From Gloeophyllum trabeum ATCC 11539 (Eukaryota; Basidiomycota; Agaricomycetes; Gloeophyllales; Gloeophyllaceae), in contig NW_006920415.1 of assembly GCF_000344685.1 (NCBI RefSeq), positions 330,834-394,833 of the forward strand: 64,000 nucleotides of DNA. The letters are read 5' to 3'. The position numbers and the translations under genes were made by a program. The notes beneath the pieces are model-generated. The model was not told the origin of the DNA and did not search any database. It saw only the letters and a program-made list of their open reading frames with translations. Positions within the stretch are counted from its first letter, which is position 1; each line of letters begins with the position of its first letter. Positions 47,335-59,462 of the stretch are shown one piece after another.

Positions 47335-48097
47335 AGAAGGTAAAGAAAGTACAGGTGGTCAACACACTACAAGATAGCAAAGAATGATAGCGAAAGCACT
47401 GGATGAGAAGACGCAGAGAGGGCGAGAGTCGTAGCGCCGTCCTCGACCCTTAAGGATAGTCGAGGCCGTATACTCGCATACCCATTCATCCTCTTCAGGG
47501 TCTTACCTTAGAGCCAGGTATGGAAGCCTACAGCGTCCTCATGAGAAAAGAGGGCTGGTCGATTTTTCACCATTGCATCTGGATAAATCCCGGCAGTTTA
47601 CTTTGTAGCTCAATTAGGATCTCCGTATGTACTTGCCGGCATGTCGACCGCCACCGGACGACCTTGTGCCAAATGAGGCCGGTGGGCAGCATTTGACTGT
47701 GCATCCTATCGCCAGCATACTCCCCCCGGTGCACACAAACGTAACGCTGACGAGACACAGCTTTTGTCCTTGACAGGATGAACGGTGTGTAGCAGGATGT
47801 AGATAGAACCTAACTGACAGTAGCGATAGGGTCCAGCTTGATCGGCATATGCCGGCGGCACGTTCCGTCTACCCAAGACATGGTAAGCCCCTGGTCCCTG
47901 CGGTTCCGCCGGATTCATAACAGATTCACTCTGAATGTAACATTGGATATATTGACTTCTTTGAAGACAATCCATCGGTCAGTAACACTCGGAACAGATG
48001 AAAGACAACATTTTCAACGCAGGTACACCAGCTACCAGTGGAGGTGTCGCATCAAGCACTGAAGAATCAAGATTGTGATTGAACTCATATCGCTGAA
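47335..48097. other. Intergenic region upstream of R3
   Basis: Divergent promoter region of R3 (-) and the RG-rich gene (+). No CaaX ORF found. Confidence 0.45.
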
Positions 48098-48986
48098 ATG
48101 ACTTCGCCAGCAGATCACCCTGCCAGAGGACGCGGTAGGGGTAGAGGGAAGTCTCGCGGAGGTTTAGGAAAGTATCTTCGCGCTAGAGGCCGAGGTCGCG
48201 GACGGAGTCGCCCAGCCGAGTTCGGGAAACGTCTGGTCCTCGAAGGTGAGGAGGAGGAAGAATTGGATCCGGACTCCGAAGAGGCGAAGGAGTTCGCTCG
48301 CAAGTACTCGCGGCGAGAACTTGGCTCGAACGCCGATCGATATGTCGAGCCCGAACCCGAGCTAAACTCGGACGGTAAGTTGTATCCAACAGAGACGCTC
48401 GATCTGCCTATCGCATCGCTAACGAAAAATCAGGTGAGGTTGAGGAAGAGCCTGAAGTAGATCTGTCCGCGTTTCTTGCCCGCCAGCGTCTCTCGCCAGA
48501 ACCAGATCCCTCGTCTTCCGCGCCCCCTCCACCCGACGAGGAAGTGGACGAGAGCCTTGATTATCTAGATACTGGTGCATCTTCCGCTCGAAGCAAACCG
48601 AAGAAGGGCAAAGCGCAGACGATCGAATGGGACGAGAAACTAGAAGAGCTAAGCCGTGAAAAAGCTATCGCTGACGCCAGTAGAGGCAAGCACTTCCGCA
48701 ATGCTGTTCGAGAATCCTGGATAATTGCTAAGTCCTACTCAGAATTGAAAGAACGCTTCAAGGCACAATCCAGCCAACAACGGTTTCGGCCTGTGGTACC
48801 CGGCGGCGAGAAAGACAAGAAAAAAGGCACGTATGAAAATATTCGATTTATTCATTTACATTTACTCATGTCACGCCGCTAGGAAAGGAATATGTCGAAG
48901 CACCGCCTCTTCCAATCGAGAATACAAATCGTGCGAAGGACCAGAAGGAAGAGATGCAAGACTTTCTGGACGATTTGCTTGGATAG
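48098..48986 (+). CDS. RG-rich, acidic hypothetical protein inside the receptor cluster
   Basis: Starts MTSPADHPARGRGRGRGKSR, an Arg-Gly repeat region that may bind RNA, then an acidic block (EGEEEEELDPDSEEAKEF). Exon 2 (after an intron at about 48375-48432) continues GEVEEEPEVDLSAFLARQRL and a conserved-looking core IEWDEKLEELSREKAIADAS with RGKHFRNAVRESWIIAKSY. The last exon reads KEYVEAPPLPIENTNRAKDQ and ends EMQDFLDDLLG. Keeping this acidic C-terminus requires a GC-AG intron (donor GCACGT after AAAAAAG); a GT donor three bases later gives a less plausible tail. I do not recognise the family. It is not a mating gene by sequence. Confidence 0.68.
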
Positions 48987-49821
48987 GCAACTCGCGTGTG
49001 TAGGAACCCACAACCCTCGTTTCAATCCGTCGTTCAAGCTTGTCCTTGTTTCTAAACCCGTTCTTCTGAGCTCTCCCTCATTTTGTAGGGGACGACCCTA
49101 GGCCTACTCGACGTGATTGTTCCGAACTGCTCTGTGGCGACTCAAAGGTCCCTCCGATGGTGCCAATGAGTGATCCACACCCCTTTTCAGCATATTGCCT
49201 CAGGCCTCAGATCTTATACTTTGCTTGAGCCACAGTCATCTAGACTCTCGACTGTCTTCGCAAGAGTTTATGCGCCGCTTTGAAAGCAGTCACCGTCCCG
49301 TGGCTTGCCGACTCTGTTTCCATCATCGTATCACTGTGCTGTGGCGAGGTGGGCCTTCCGCAGCAGTCTCGAGTGGCTTGGTTGATTTCGTCGCATTATA
49401 AACTTCTTTGACTTTCTCCCGCTTCGATAGACGCTTGTTGCGGTCGTGGCTTACCTACACCACAATATCGGCAACAGGATGGCAATCCGTGGATGCCATG
49501 TCCAGGTAAAATTCTCGGCTGATAATACAAGGGAGGAAGGCCATGCCACACTCAAGCACGGGCGGTCGTCTGTGTTCATCTATAAACGACATTAATATAA
49601 AAATACTGGTATTGGTCGCATTGAAGTGTCTAGGGATACAGTTTGGAGGAAAGAAATACAAAATGACCGAGGGACTCTTGTCAGCATCATTGCTAGTGTT
49701 TCGCATCAGAGGCAAATGAGTATGGATGTAAGCTATGAGCATCTGAATGGGACAGAAGGTCGTAAAAAATAAGTTAACGGGACTGGTATGAGCGGCGCCA
49801 CAGGCGCTAGGAACGTGATAA
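48987..49821. other. Intergenic region
   Basis: Convergent 3' ends of the RG-rich gene and R4. No supported gene or CaaX ORF. Confidence 0.45.
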
Positions 49822-51630
49822 TTAGACGATATGGATGACATCCGAGTCCTGTTGACGAGGTGCTGTCATCATCTCATCCGATGGGCTCGACGGATGCGGC
49901 ATCGCTACGGGGCAGACGGACGGAGGGGAGAACGGTCGATGAAACGCGGGGACAGCAGGTCGGTCGTACTCTGGCGAGGTCGGTCGAGATGCGACGTACG
50001 CCTCGGATATCGATATGTGGTGGTTAGGATCCGTCTCGAACGGCAGATGATTAATAGTGGGACATTCGCTGGTGGCCGGAGATGGCGGCAACGACGAGGA
50101 TGAGTGGAAGGTTGTAGCGTCCTTGATCTTGGCGGGTTCAGGTAATGTCGGCGTAGACAGCCCGTGCGACTTCTCGACATTGTAGCCGGGCGAGTCGACA
50201 TCGGTGGTCGCGAATGATGAGGTGAAAGACATCCCTCCTTTCTTCTTGAAGTCTGGACTTGATGGAGAGTACATCGGCGGAGGCCCGCTGGACATGATGG
50301 GGGGTTTGGGACGGACGAAACTAACAATTGGAATTCGTTCAGCTGAGAGAGGACATGAAGTCTGAAAGAAGACACTAACCTAGTCGGGAGAGTAGCTTGC
50401 AGCTTCTTTGCAGGAGGCTTGAGTCCGAATCGCTTCGCAATCCACCAGAACAACATACTATAATGTCTCCTGGCTTCCTCGGCGAAACCGAACAAAGCAA
50501 AGAAAATGATGCAGCAAACAGGGAAAATCCAGCGGGATAATTGGACAGATGTATAGTAAGACGGGTCGTTCATCCATATTAGCGCTGGAACTTGACCGAC
50601 ACGCGAGAAGTTATAATGCGTGTCCGACCACGAAACCCAAGGTGCGATGGGGACGCCCTTGTTGTCAATGTAGATGCTGTAGATCCCTATCGGAATGGTG
50701 CAACAGATTTCGCAGCATGCGAGCAGCATCAATCGGAGGTATCGACTTGCGTTCATTGCTTGGGCTGAAGTGGCGAACTGGCTGAACTGGATGCGACGGA
50801 TGAAGAAGTTACGCAAGGATAGTGCTATACCAAAGTCAGCCACCTCATCTATCTATTACAGCCGGCACATTACTCACCTGCATACACGAAAGAGATGCAG
50901 CCTAGTAGTGGTGGCCACATGAACAAGAGGAAGTACGCGGGAAGCGTGTTATATGTTGCCGGCTGGCACCCAATATCTTGCAATATGTCAAAACGGTGAC
51001 CTAGGCCATTGTGTCAATTCATGGGACGAGAGACGGTTCTGTGAGCTATTCACCTTGCACGATATAATCTGGAAAGAAGCCCTCAATAAGCCAGAACGGT
51101 ACAACTCACGAAGAACAACTCACGAAGAATCATGATCAGCAGCGGAATACCGAGGCCAATCGCAAGATCGGCTATTACAGCACGCTTTTTCTGTAAGTCA
51201 CGGGCGGTTAGGGCTGCTGAATGGGTTCCAAGAGCGGGACGTACATCTTGCTTGGTCATGTTAACGGACCGTATGGACGATAGGAGATACAGACGCCTGA
51301 CAATACACAGAGATGCCGCCGGAATTCCGACTCCTGCACCGATGAAGAATTTGGTTGCTTTAACGAATGTCAGGAACTCGATACGCATATAACTACTGAA
51401 CGCCGACACTTACATATATCGCACCACACAGGTGCTATGTTGTCTATCCTTCCATCCCAGACTACTGCATTGACGAACATATTCAAGCTACCTAAACCAG
51501 CCCAGAGCATGTAGAGGCAGGTGCCCGCGTTCCATGCTTGGAGATGCCAGGACAAAGGCGTAAGGGCAAGGATGAACCCAAGGAAAGAGAAAACAGGGAA
51601 GAGGGGATATGTGGGATCTGTGAGAACCAT
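49822..51630 (-). CDS. STE3-type pheromone receptor R4
   Basis: Minus-strand receptor: MVLTDPTYPLFPVFSFLGFI, LSWHLQAWNAGTCLYMLWAG (no intron here, as in R2), VWCDI; the block KKRAVIADLAIGLGIPLLIM; YIVQGHRFDILQDIGCQPAT, with an extra intron inside VQG; FATSAQAMNASRYLRLMLLA; APWVSWSDTHYNFSRVGQVP; FFALFGFAEEARRHYSMLFW. A phase-2 intron (GTTAGT...TTAG) leads to a long Ser/Pro-rich tail ending QQDSDVIHIV. Start at 51630: the Met just before TM1 is preferred to one 81 bases upstream. Subgroup I; tail much longer than in R1. A GTGAC-type palindrome lies about 140 bp upstream. Confidence 0.93.
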
Positions 51631-51770
51631 GTTTTCTCGCGAGGCGAAACGCCAGAAATGAGGAGTCCCGAGCGCAGGGAGACGCCATTTTATGCATGCA
51701 ATTAAGGACAATGCAAGGGATGCGGAAGCTTATCTCGCCTAAAAGGGCAGGAAGCTGTAGTGGTAGTGAC

Positions 51771-51784
51771 GTGACAGTTGTCAC
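51771..51784. promoter_or_regulatory. GTGAC/GTCAC palindrome upstream of R4
   Basis: GTGACAGTTGTCAC, inverted GTGAC half-sites four bases apart, about 140 bp upstream of R4. Related palindromes lie upstream of Ph3, Ph4 and R6. Confidence 0.4.
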
Positions 51785-52212
51785 GCCTCGGGGATCGGCC
51801 CAGCCGGCCGGGGCCCGCCCTACCTTCCAGTTGGCCGCAATGGCTTGCACTTGAACGCTGCCACAACCTCGCCCTGGCTAGCGGCACTCACAAAACTAAA
51901 CGGTTTGGTCATGCCAAGATTGATTTAATATCAGGGTTTACCCTCTTTTTTAATATCACCTTCGTCCATGGCGTAAATTATTGTGCTCTCTGGTGCGGAT
52001 ATTATATTAGTTGATCCCTCATTGTAGTCTCATTTTTGGAATTGGATTAAAGGCCAAATGTGCAAACTATTCAGATTCCCGTATTTCGCAGCGCACCCGT
52101 GGCATGCATGCATGCAGCACCCTAAGATGCACAGACATTGATTTCGTGGCGGTGGCAGTGGCTGCCACGACATACATACCTAAAGGCTGATTCCCGCGAT
52201 GGACGGGATATC

Positions 52213-52224
52213 GTGACATGTCAC
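52213..52224. promoter_or_regulatory. GTGAC/GTCAC palindrome upstream of Ph3
   Basis: GTGACATGTCAC, a perfect palindrome, about 260 bp upstream of the Ph3 start. Confidence 0.4.
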
Positions 52225-52341
52225 AATATCACTTGCCATATTCGGTCGGACACTAGAACCGCACTCTCTGCCCAGAATGGACAGTGCAAAGAGCAGGCAG
52301 CACCCTGGTTTCAAAGCGTATTGTCATGCGCCTCATCCCTT

Positions 52342-52350
52342 CACTATATA
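52342..52350 (+). promoter_or_regulatory. TATA-like box of Ph3
   Basis: CTATATATTG about 135 bp upstream of the Ph3 start codon. Confidence 0.4.
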
Positions 52351-52483
52351 TTGCCCCCAATGTCTCCCCATCCCACCTCTTCACTCAGAACTTCGCCCAC
52401 ATATCCGCGACCTCCCTTATTGGATTACTCGCTCTTCGCCGCTGTCAGCGTGCGCACTCCAAGCAGCTTAACAAATAACCGCT

Positions 52484-52612
52484 ATGGACGAATACGAGTT
52501 CATCAGCAATATTATTGCCCTCGACGTTGAGGACGACCCCGCATGCGATGCACCGCTCGACATGGAGCACCCAGGCTGTGCGACCCAGCACGCCTGGTGC
52601 GTCATCGCATGA
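52484..52612 (+). CDS. Pheromone precursor Ph3 (CaaX = CVIA)
   Basis: 42 codons, no intron: start MDEYEFISNIIALD, an acidic pro-region (VEDDPACDAPLD), MEH as the likely processing site, a predicted mature core PGCATQHAWC and the classic CaaX box CVIA. EH as well as ER is used before mature pheromones in mushrooms. The QHxWC ending is shared with Ph2. It lies 854 bp from the start of R4 in divergent orientation, sharing an upstream region that contains two GTGAC palindromes. Confidence 0.93.
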   Translation: MDEYEFISNIIALDVEDDPACDAPLDMEHPGCATQHAWCVIA

Positions 52613-55207
52613 TGACAGCTTGCATGATCTGTATGTAGCCATTGCGTTTACTTTACATGCGACATTTGACTGACAAGGGCATGTGAAACAGTGATGTGCA
52701 GCATCTCTTTGCTCTCTTCTTCCACGTCCATCGGTAAGACCGCCTTCTGCAGGTAATCTCCCCATTTCTTGTCACCTTGCGGTTTCTGATGCGAGTTCAT
52801 TCATAGCAGAAATGAGACACTCCCCTCTATGCTACTTAGCCCGCAGTTGATCTGCGTATTCCGGGTCTCTTGGTCTATCTTATTCGTCCGGTACACTGCC
52901 TTTCCTCTTTATCTTCGGTTTGCTCTCTCTTCTGGGTTATATCTTGTAGCACTAGTTTCCGCCTGTGTTTCTGTATCGGTAGCGTCGGCTGATTGTACGA
53001 AGGAGATACTCACAGGACGTATCAAATCCGCTTGTATTCTATTGCTCTCGGTTCGGTCGTACAACTGGTGCTCCGGCTACTAGTAGTACGAACCAGAAAC
53101 ATTCTCTCACGATGTATCTCTTTGCTACTCTTGTACTGGACTTCTAGTTTCAGTGCCTATGACTTGCCTATGACGGCCCGGTATTTCCGGAGGCCCATTC
53201 TTCGCCTAAAGTAGTGATACAACTGCCTTATTAGTTCCCTTTGGACTCGTTATATGCCGACTGCCCTCCACCTGCCTTATAAGGGAGGCATTTAGTCGGT
53301 CGCCTTTGGGAGACTACCTTTGGACGCTCCATTGTGCCCATGGACCGTGGGCTCAAGAGTACTCAAGCAATACCTTTATAGTTTAGTCTAGGTTTGCTGA
53401 TTGGTGGTGTTCATGGTTCTTCTGTATGTAAGTTACAAGGTCTGGCCTAGCCAGGCTTGTGGCGTGGACGCGACGGGGCTAATCACGTGGTCCCACTGTT
53501 CTCCCAAAGCAGTAGTGCTCCTACTTACCTAAATCGGCTGCGCATGCTTTCCATTGTTTCAATGCGCAGTCGTCCTTCGCCTTCTTACCCTCCGACCGCC
53601 ATGTTGGCTGAGCGCAGGCTTCCTACAGGTTCAGTGTCCCCTGAGGTCCGAGATCAAGCGGCCATCACGCTCAGCTCCCCTCTGAGGACGACAAAAACTA
53701 TGAAAGAAAGCTTGTCTGCGGAAAGAAGTCCAGTCAGGATGAAGGCGGAAAGATATCTTCAACATTATTTTAAAAGAAAAACCATCGTTCAAGCCTCTCA
53801 ACGTTATGAAATGCTCTGGACCGTCAGGAGCATTATAGGGGCGCGACATTGCCCCGGCTCCCGCCCAGCACGTCTGAGAAATCGAGTGGGGCAGAAGGGA
53901 CGCGTCGAAACGAATATCATTGTCGTCCGGCAAGATAAAATGACTAGGTCAATTTTTGAGCGTCACGTCCGGCAAGCCCTATTCTAGTCCATGTTGAGTG
54001 AACAAAGGAACGGCACACGCGCCCGACACGCTCAAGCAATGTCGCTATCCGCATCAACATGGCCGGAGCTTCATTTCAGAACATGTGCTTCATGATCAAC
54101 TGCATGCGGCAAAAATACGGAGAAGATGTAATGCTGAGGTGTGAATAGCAGCCGGTACGTCGACTTATCCATTGTTCTCAACACTTGGGATGTCTTCTAG
54201 CGCGTCCTGCTCTCGTCCGATCCCCGATCTTCCGTCTTGCTGGGAGTCAGCTGCAAGACAATCGTTTTCAGTGAAGTCAATCCGGGACGGGGACGAACAT
54301 CATCCTGCGTGACCAGAAGTGCCGGGTCCTCATCATGAATCCGAAGTTATCCTGCGAGACTTTTGGTACCAGAATCAGACAGCACAAGCCCCGGCAGTGA
54401 GACACCGGAATATTTCTATATCGTCCAGTGTCCCTAGGCCCCATTAACATGGCACAGGAACCTGACGATAAGAGGAAGGAACCGGAACCGCCTCTTTCTC
54501 GTGCGGAGTCAATAAAAGTGCCATACTTCATGGAATATATACGCACTGAAGGGACAGGAGCTACGTATGCGGCCGTGCAGCCCCTTGGGCTCGAAGCCTA
54601 CTATGCCAAACTCAGTCCTCAACCGAGATTGGAGCTACCAGAGCAAAGGGACATAAAACTGGAGAAAGCTCACATAATTAACTCGAGTTGGGAAGAATCC
54701 CTAGCCTGCTAGGCACCCAAATATCCACAAGTCATATGCAGATACCTGACGTGCCTTGAGACTCGGGTTTGACTGGGATGCAGAGGTGGAAATCAGGCTT
54801 CAAACTGTCTGTAAGCTTGAAGTGTAGTACGGAGGATTTCGGGGTATATCTGCGTGCACAGAGGAGAGCATGTCGGACGTCCAGGAGCGAAGCGACAAGT
54901 CGACGCAAGTTGGAAAAGACATTGGCAAACAATTGGTTGGTGCTCTCTGGATGCGCGGGATACTGCTGTGTGGAACTCGGACTTCCAGTGCTGGGAACGG
55001 GGAAACCGATAATAGGGCAAAATTACGGTAGTGCCACAGGGCAGCGTGTTCATGCATACCAACAGCATAATGCCTTCGCGTGGTTCCCATTGTACGACGA
55101 GTCCAGTATGGAGGAGGGCAACTTTGCTCGACACAACCGGTTTTCAAGGCAGGACGAGCGTATTGCCGAATACGGAATGATCTTTCCAACTCCGCCAGAT
55201 AATGCCC
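52613..55207. other. Gene-poor 2.6-kb stretch between Ph3 and Ph4
   Basis: Several open frames without family features, including 53457-53987 (176 codons), 54428-54712 (94 codons) and 54769-55281 (170 codons). None has a recognisable domain; the last two could be exons of an unknown gene. Both strands were searched for MD-start CaaX ORFs without success. Confidence 0.35.
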
Positions 55208-55219
55208 GTGACAGGTCAC
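55208..55219. promoter_or_regulatory. GTGAC/GTCAC palindrome upstream of Ph4
   Basis: GTGACAGGTCAC, inverted half-sites two bases apart, about 410 bp upstream of the Ph4 start. Confidence 0.35.
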
Positions 55220-55627
55220 AATTGTTCTTTCTTTTGTGGCGTTCAATGTCTGGCCCCTGTGGACCGACTCGTCTTGCATAATGCATTTGTTCTCGGACCA
55301 TGACGGTCCGCCGATTGTGGAAAAACGCAGCGAGCCACAATGTGGATGATTTTGTGGCTCGACTCGCCGTTGTCCTATGATTTTGTGGCCCTATGGCGCT
55401 CGACCAGCGATGCGACGGCTCAACTCTCCATTTATTGTTTCCTCTGACCTGTAAAAGGCGCGTCGCGCTGTACCCTGTATCCCCAACATGCTAGTACACT
55501 CGAACCACCGCTATTTTTCTCTGCACCACCCTCCTCGTCCGCGAAGGTTAGACTCTCCGACGCGATACAGCGCACCCCATTGCCCGCACACAACTGCCCA
55601 GCTACATCATCACCACAAACATCATAC

Positions 55628-55771
55628 ATGGATTCATTCCTGCCAATCGAGTTAGCTGGTGCTTTCGCACCGGATAATTCTGCGACGGCCGATAACCCCG
55701 CCCTCGACCCCTCTGTCCCCCGCGACGAAGACTCGTGGTGGGGCTACGGCAGTTACTGCGTCGTAGCTTGA
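55628..55771 (+). CDS. Pheromone precursor Ph4 (CaaX = CVVA)
   Basis: 47 codons without intron: start MDSFLPIELAGAFAP, a Pro/Asp/Ala-rich pro-region, a possible processing site VPR, a predicted mature core DEDSWWGYGSYC and the CaaX box CVVA. An in-frame Met 48 bases upstream exists but MDSF is the usual start. The SYC ending resembles Ph1 (AFSYC) rather than Ph2/Ph3 or Ph5/Ph6, so its receptor partner subgroup is unclear. It lies between R4 and R5, 1.1 kb upstream of R5. Confidence 0.93.
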   Translation: MDSFLPIELAGAFAPDNSATADNPALDPSVPRDEDSWWGYGSYCVVA

Positions 55772-56848
55772 CGAGATATTGTACGTTCGCCGTTTTCATC
55801 GCGCCGATGGCTCGTTCTGACGCGGCCTTAGCTTTCAGCAGATGGTCAGGAATCACTGCAAACGGTCAAGGGCTTCTGCGTTGCCCGTGATGGACAGTTA
55901 GACTCTATAGGTTGATGAGGAAGAGAGCGCGTGGCTATAAGTTATCTGTATCGTTATTCGCTTCCTTGCCGTTTGTATCAGATATTGTTCGGTTTTCAGA
56001 CGCCTGCCAGTAGTACAACTTGTATCGCTATCGCGGAACCTATACCATTGAAGCTTGATATCCACCTGCGGATCGCTCCTACCTTGCAGTCAATATTTCG
56101 GCCGATGTGCGCAGTTTGCGCGATCCAATGCATCTGTGCACCAAACGGTCCAAGCCTTGCTCTGGTGAGCGGTGGCGACGGCCTCCGCATAGGCATCTCT
56201 GTGAGCCCTGCGCGGTCCAAGCAACTGCGACTTGTTGATAACTCGCACTACCTGACGAGAGAAGACCTGCATTTTTCCAGCTGAAATGGATCCTGGGCAG
56301 TTTTGTCCGTCTGCCATCGCGAGGGGGGGGGGAGCCAAGATGGGGTCCTTCAATCAGCGTCTCTGGTAGTTCGGGAAGTTGGTGCGTTGAGTACTCTACA
56401 TTATGTCTACATAGACTGCCGACAGATGTCGGGGGCCACGGCGCGTCATGATCAGGTGACGGCGAAACACGGTGCACGAATGTCAGTCGAAGTCACTCAG
56501 CAACGACAAGAGTCCGACTGGGATACCCACTGTCACGTTTGTAGTCGACAATAGACATGGACTATTCAACCGGAGACTGGATCTTGTAGTGGACGCTAGA
56601 CGCATCCAAATTCACACGACTTCTCGGCACGGCATTCCCACGAGCCGTTTGTATTCTGTATCAGGCTCATTGTGTGGGTATAACAGTGCGTACAACAACT
56701 CGTGCTTGTGTTCACATTCGGGACAGGGCTTGAATCCATTGTCCCTTCGACATTATGCAGGCCGTTTATACAGGCGACGCGAAGATGCCTCGAGCCTCAC
56801 TCCGTCCCCGGGAGTCTGCTCACCTTTTCTTTTTCTCTGACCCTCTCC
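55772..56848. other. Spacer between Ph4 and R5
   Basis: Promoter region of R5. Contains a run of about ten G near 56324. A minus-strand ORF starting MDSSPV (near 56740) ends in a bare GCV and is not a full CaaX. No supported gene. Confidence 0.45.
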
Positions 56849-58325
56849 ATGTTTGCTGGTCTCCCTGTGGGTGCCTTCCTCGCTGCGCTGCTCGTTCTTG
56901 TCCCCCTGCCCTGGCATTGGCAAGCTCGTAACGTCGCCACGCTCTCCATTATTGCATGGCTTTTCGTCGTCAACATAATCTACGGTATTAACGCTATAAT
57001 ATGGGGCAGTGATGCCATAATCAGGTTCGCACCGTGGTGCGACATCGGTGCGTCCTCACATTGCTCGCAAATACGGTGTACTCACCACCACCATTTCTCC
57101 AGTTACTAAAATACAGATTGGATCCAACGTTGCGTTGCCTGCTGCCTGTTTCTGTCTGGATTGGAACTTGGCCAGCGTCGCCTCTATCAACCGGGTCCGA
57201 ATTACTACTCAGGATAGACGCAGGCGCCGTATCTTCGAACTCGTGATTTGCTGGGGAGTACCTGCTGTGTATATGACATTACGTAGGTGTCACTCGTGTT
57301 GCAACTGCGGAAGCGTACTCAAGTCTTGTCTGTAGATTATATCGTGCAGGGTCACAGGTTCGACATCGTCCAGGGATTCGGCTGTCGACCGACTACATAC
57401 GTCTCCTGGCCGGGCGTACTAATTATCTGGGTCATCCCCCTTCTCTTTACTCTAGCAGCGTGCCGATTCGCAGGTGAGCTGTCATTCACTCCAGCCAGGC
57501 CCGCCACCTGACCCTGACGTCTCCTTCAGGTCTCGCCTTATATTACTTCATCCTCCAACGAGCCATGTTCTCCAAGCACCTACAGAGCACCAACTCTGGA
57601 CTTACCCCAAGTCGGTACCTGCGCCTCCTGGCGCTGTCCCTCGCCGAAATGTTCTGGGGCCTCCTTGTCACCATCCTCAACATGCGCTTTTCGCTGCAGG
57701 CGGGGCTGCGTCCGTGGATCTCCTGGGAAAACGTGCATTCCGACTTCTCGCGCATCAACCAGTACCCGCTGCTTGCGATACCGAGCACGGCGCTGTCGTG
57801 GACGCTGTTCCTCTGGTGGACCGTACCGGTGTCGGCGATGCTGTTCTTTCTCTTTTTCGCCTTTGGGGAAGATGCGATGAGGGAGTATCGCGCTGCCGTC
57901 GGGTGGGTCCGCCGGACTGTCCTTCGCCAGAGCGTACAGAGCGAGAATAAGTATCCATTCTCGAGCTCATCTCACTCTACGTATGTGCACCCCCCCTCTC
58001 TCGCCCTTGTCTCATTCACATTTCTCCTTCCAGTCTCCCAACACGCCCCAAGAGCCCGCTGGTCATCTCTATCGGCCACGAAAAGCCCGTCATCGAGACA
58101 GCGTTCCCTACGCCTACTTCGAGCACCGCCTCGGACTTTCAAGAGACGAAAGCTGAACTACCCATCCCGCTGTCTCCCGTGTTCCTTGCCCAGTCGATGC
58201 GCTGCCCGTCCAGCATGACCGGCAGCCGCGCTACGATCGCTAGCTACTATTATAGTCCCCCTTCTCCCGGCAGCTCAGACGAGCGTCGTCCGCAGTACGT
58301 CTCTCATTCTCACCAGATGGTGTAG
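56849..58325 (+). CDS. STE3-type pheromone receptor R5
   Basis: Plus-strand receptor. Exon 1 begins MFAGLPVGAFLAALLVLVPL, then PWHWQARNVATLSIIAWLFV, IYGINAIIW and PWCDI. Then TKIQIGSNVALPAACFCLDW, RRRRIFELVICWGVPAVYMT, the hallmark YIVQGHRFDIVQGFGCRPTT, GLALYYFILQRAMFSKHLQS, SRYLRLLALSLAEMFWGLLV, WISWENVHSDFSRINQYPLL and FFAFGEDAMREYRAAVGWVR. A last intron (donor GTATGT) leads to a Ser/Pro-rich tail that ends YVSHSHQMV at 58323. Start chosen as the Met at TM1. With R6 it forms subgroup II: both have NVATLSII and WENVH/WADVH in place of WSDTH. Confidence 0.93.
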
Positions 58326-59315
58326 CTTGACTTCGTTGGCTCTCGTGTGTATCCTGATCTTCTCGTTGTCCAAGTCACAGTGTCCTGTATTCCCGTCGAA
58401 ATTGGCATTCGCAGTCGTACTCAATTCACATTCAACTGACACTGATGCTCATACTCATGCTCATACTCACAGTCATAGCCACATTTGTTACAGGCCTTAT
58501 TCCACAGCTTCTGTCGGATGTACACGTACTATTTATCGTTACGAAATACAATTTTTTTGTGATCTACGTGCCTTGTCGCCAATCTGTGTGTTGCGATATA
58601 CTTATACCAACCTCGCATTTTCCGATTGATAAGATTGGAGGTTGCGGATGCAAATGCTCAGCGAAACTTGCTGCTTCTAATGCATCCCTTCTAAGTACTG
58701 AGCTTCACGCTGCGGTGTTGCGTTGAGTCGTCTGGGTGTACCGGAGCGGTTGGGATATTGTCCTCGAAAACGCATTGTCCCGTACACCTCTTGGCTTAGG
58801 GAGGATATTCATGTCATCGCCCCCTTACAGTGAACAACCACAGATAATTAGACGTGATGACAGTCCATGATTTTTGACGAGGGCACATATTTTGTGAAGC
58901 GTTGATGCGCAAGAGTTGGAAAACAAAATGCGCGCAGATGTAATTTCGTCGGGATACAGATACATCAGGAACACTACTCATGTACGAGTCATTTATCTAG
59001 AGGCTACACTTTATACAGGGAATGGAACAGACACCGTTACAGTAAGGCATTTCAAGCAAAACTGAAGAATGAATGAAAGAGGGGTACGATCAATCAGCCC
59101 AATGGAAACAAAACTGCTAAATGAGTTGGGCGTGGATCAACGCGCCGGAACCGACGAGTATAGATGCACACAGTCGCATGTCTTGTGATGCGGCACTATC
59201 TATGAAGAAGTCTATTAGATGTCCTCGAAGTATGATCAGGGGATGGCGTATTACTCACGGATATATATGTTGAATAAATTAGTATTGTTGTGGGTCTCCG
59301 CTTGAAGCGAGAGAT
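58326..59315. other. Spacer between R5 and Ph6
   Basis: Convergent 3' region of R5 and Ph6, with imperfect CTCATA repeats near 58445. No supported gene. Confidence 0.45.
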
Positions 59316-59462
59316 TCAACTGATTGTGCACCACCAGCCCCCTCCGCTGCTCCACGCCTCAGAATCGACTGGAACGGAGGAAGTGGTGATATCGGTGCAG
59401 TCCGCCGAGGTCGTGTCCAACGAGAGTGACAGCTCGAGGATGAGTGACTCGAAGGAATCCAT
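59316..59462 (-). CDS. Pheromone precursor Ph6 (CaaX = CTIS)
   Basis: 48 codons, no intron. Starts MDSFESLILELSLSLD, has a Thr/Asp/Ser-rich pro-region, a possible processing site at SE before the predicted core AWSSGGGWWC and ends in the CaaX box CTIS. A final Ser is compatible with farnesylation. GGWWC is shared with Ph5. A TATAAA-like site lies about 185 bp upstream near 59648. It lies antisense to a longer frame on the plus strand (59290-59514) that has no family features, which hides it from a simple ORF search. Confidence 0.9.
   Translation of the reverse strand: MDSFESLILELSLSLDTTSADCTDITTSSVPVDSEAWSSGGGWWCTIS

Noticed and set aside
53457..53987. 176-codon plus-strand ORF between Ph3 and Ph4
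   Set aside because: Composition looks random and no motif or exon structure is visible.
56602..56743. Minus-strand ORF starting MDSSPV and ending GCV
   Set aside because: The cysteine is followed by only one residue before the stop; could be a decayed precursor but evidence is too thin.
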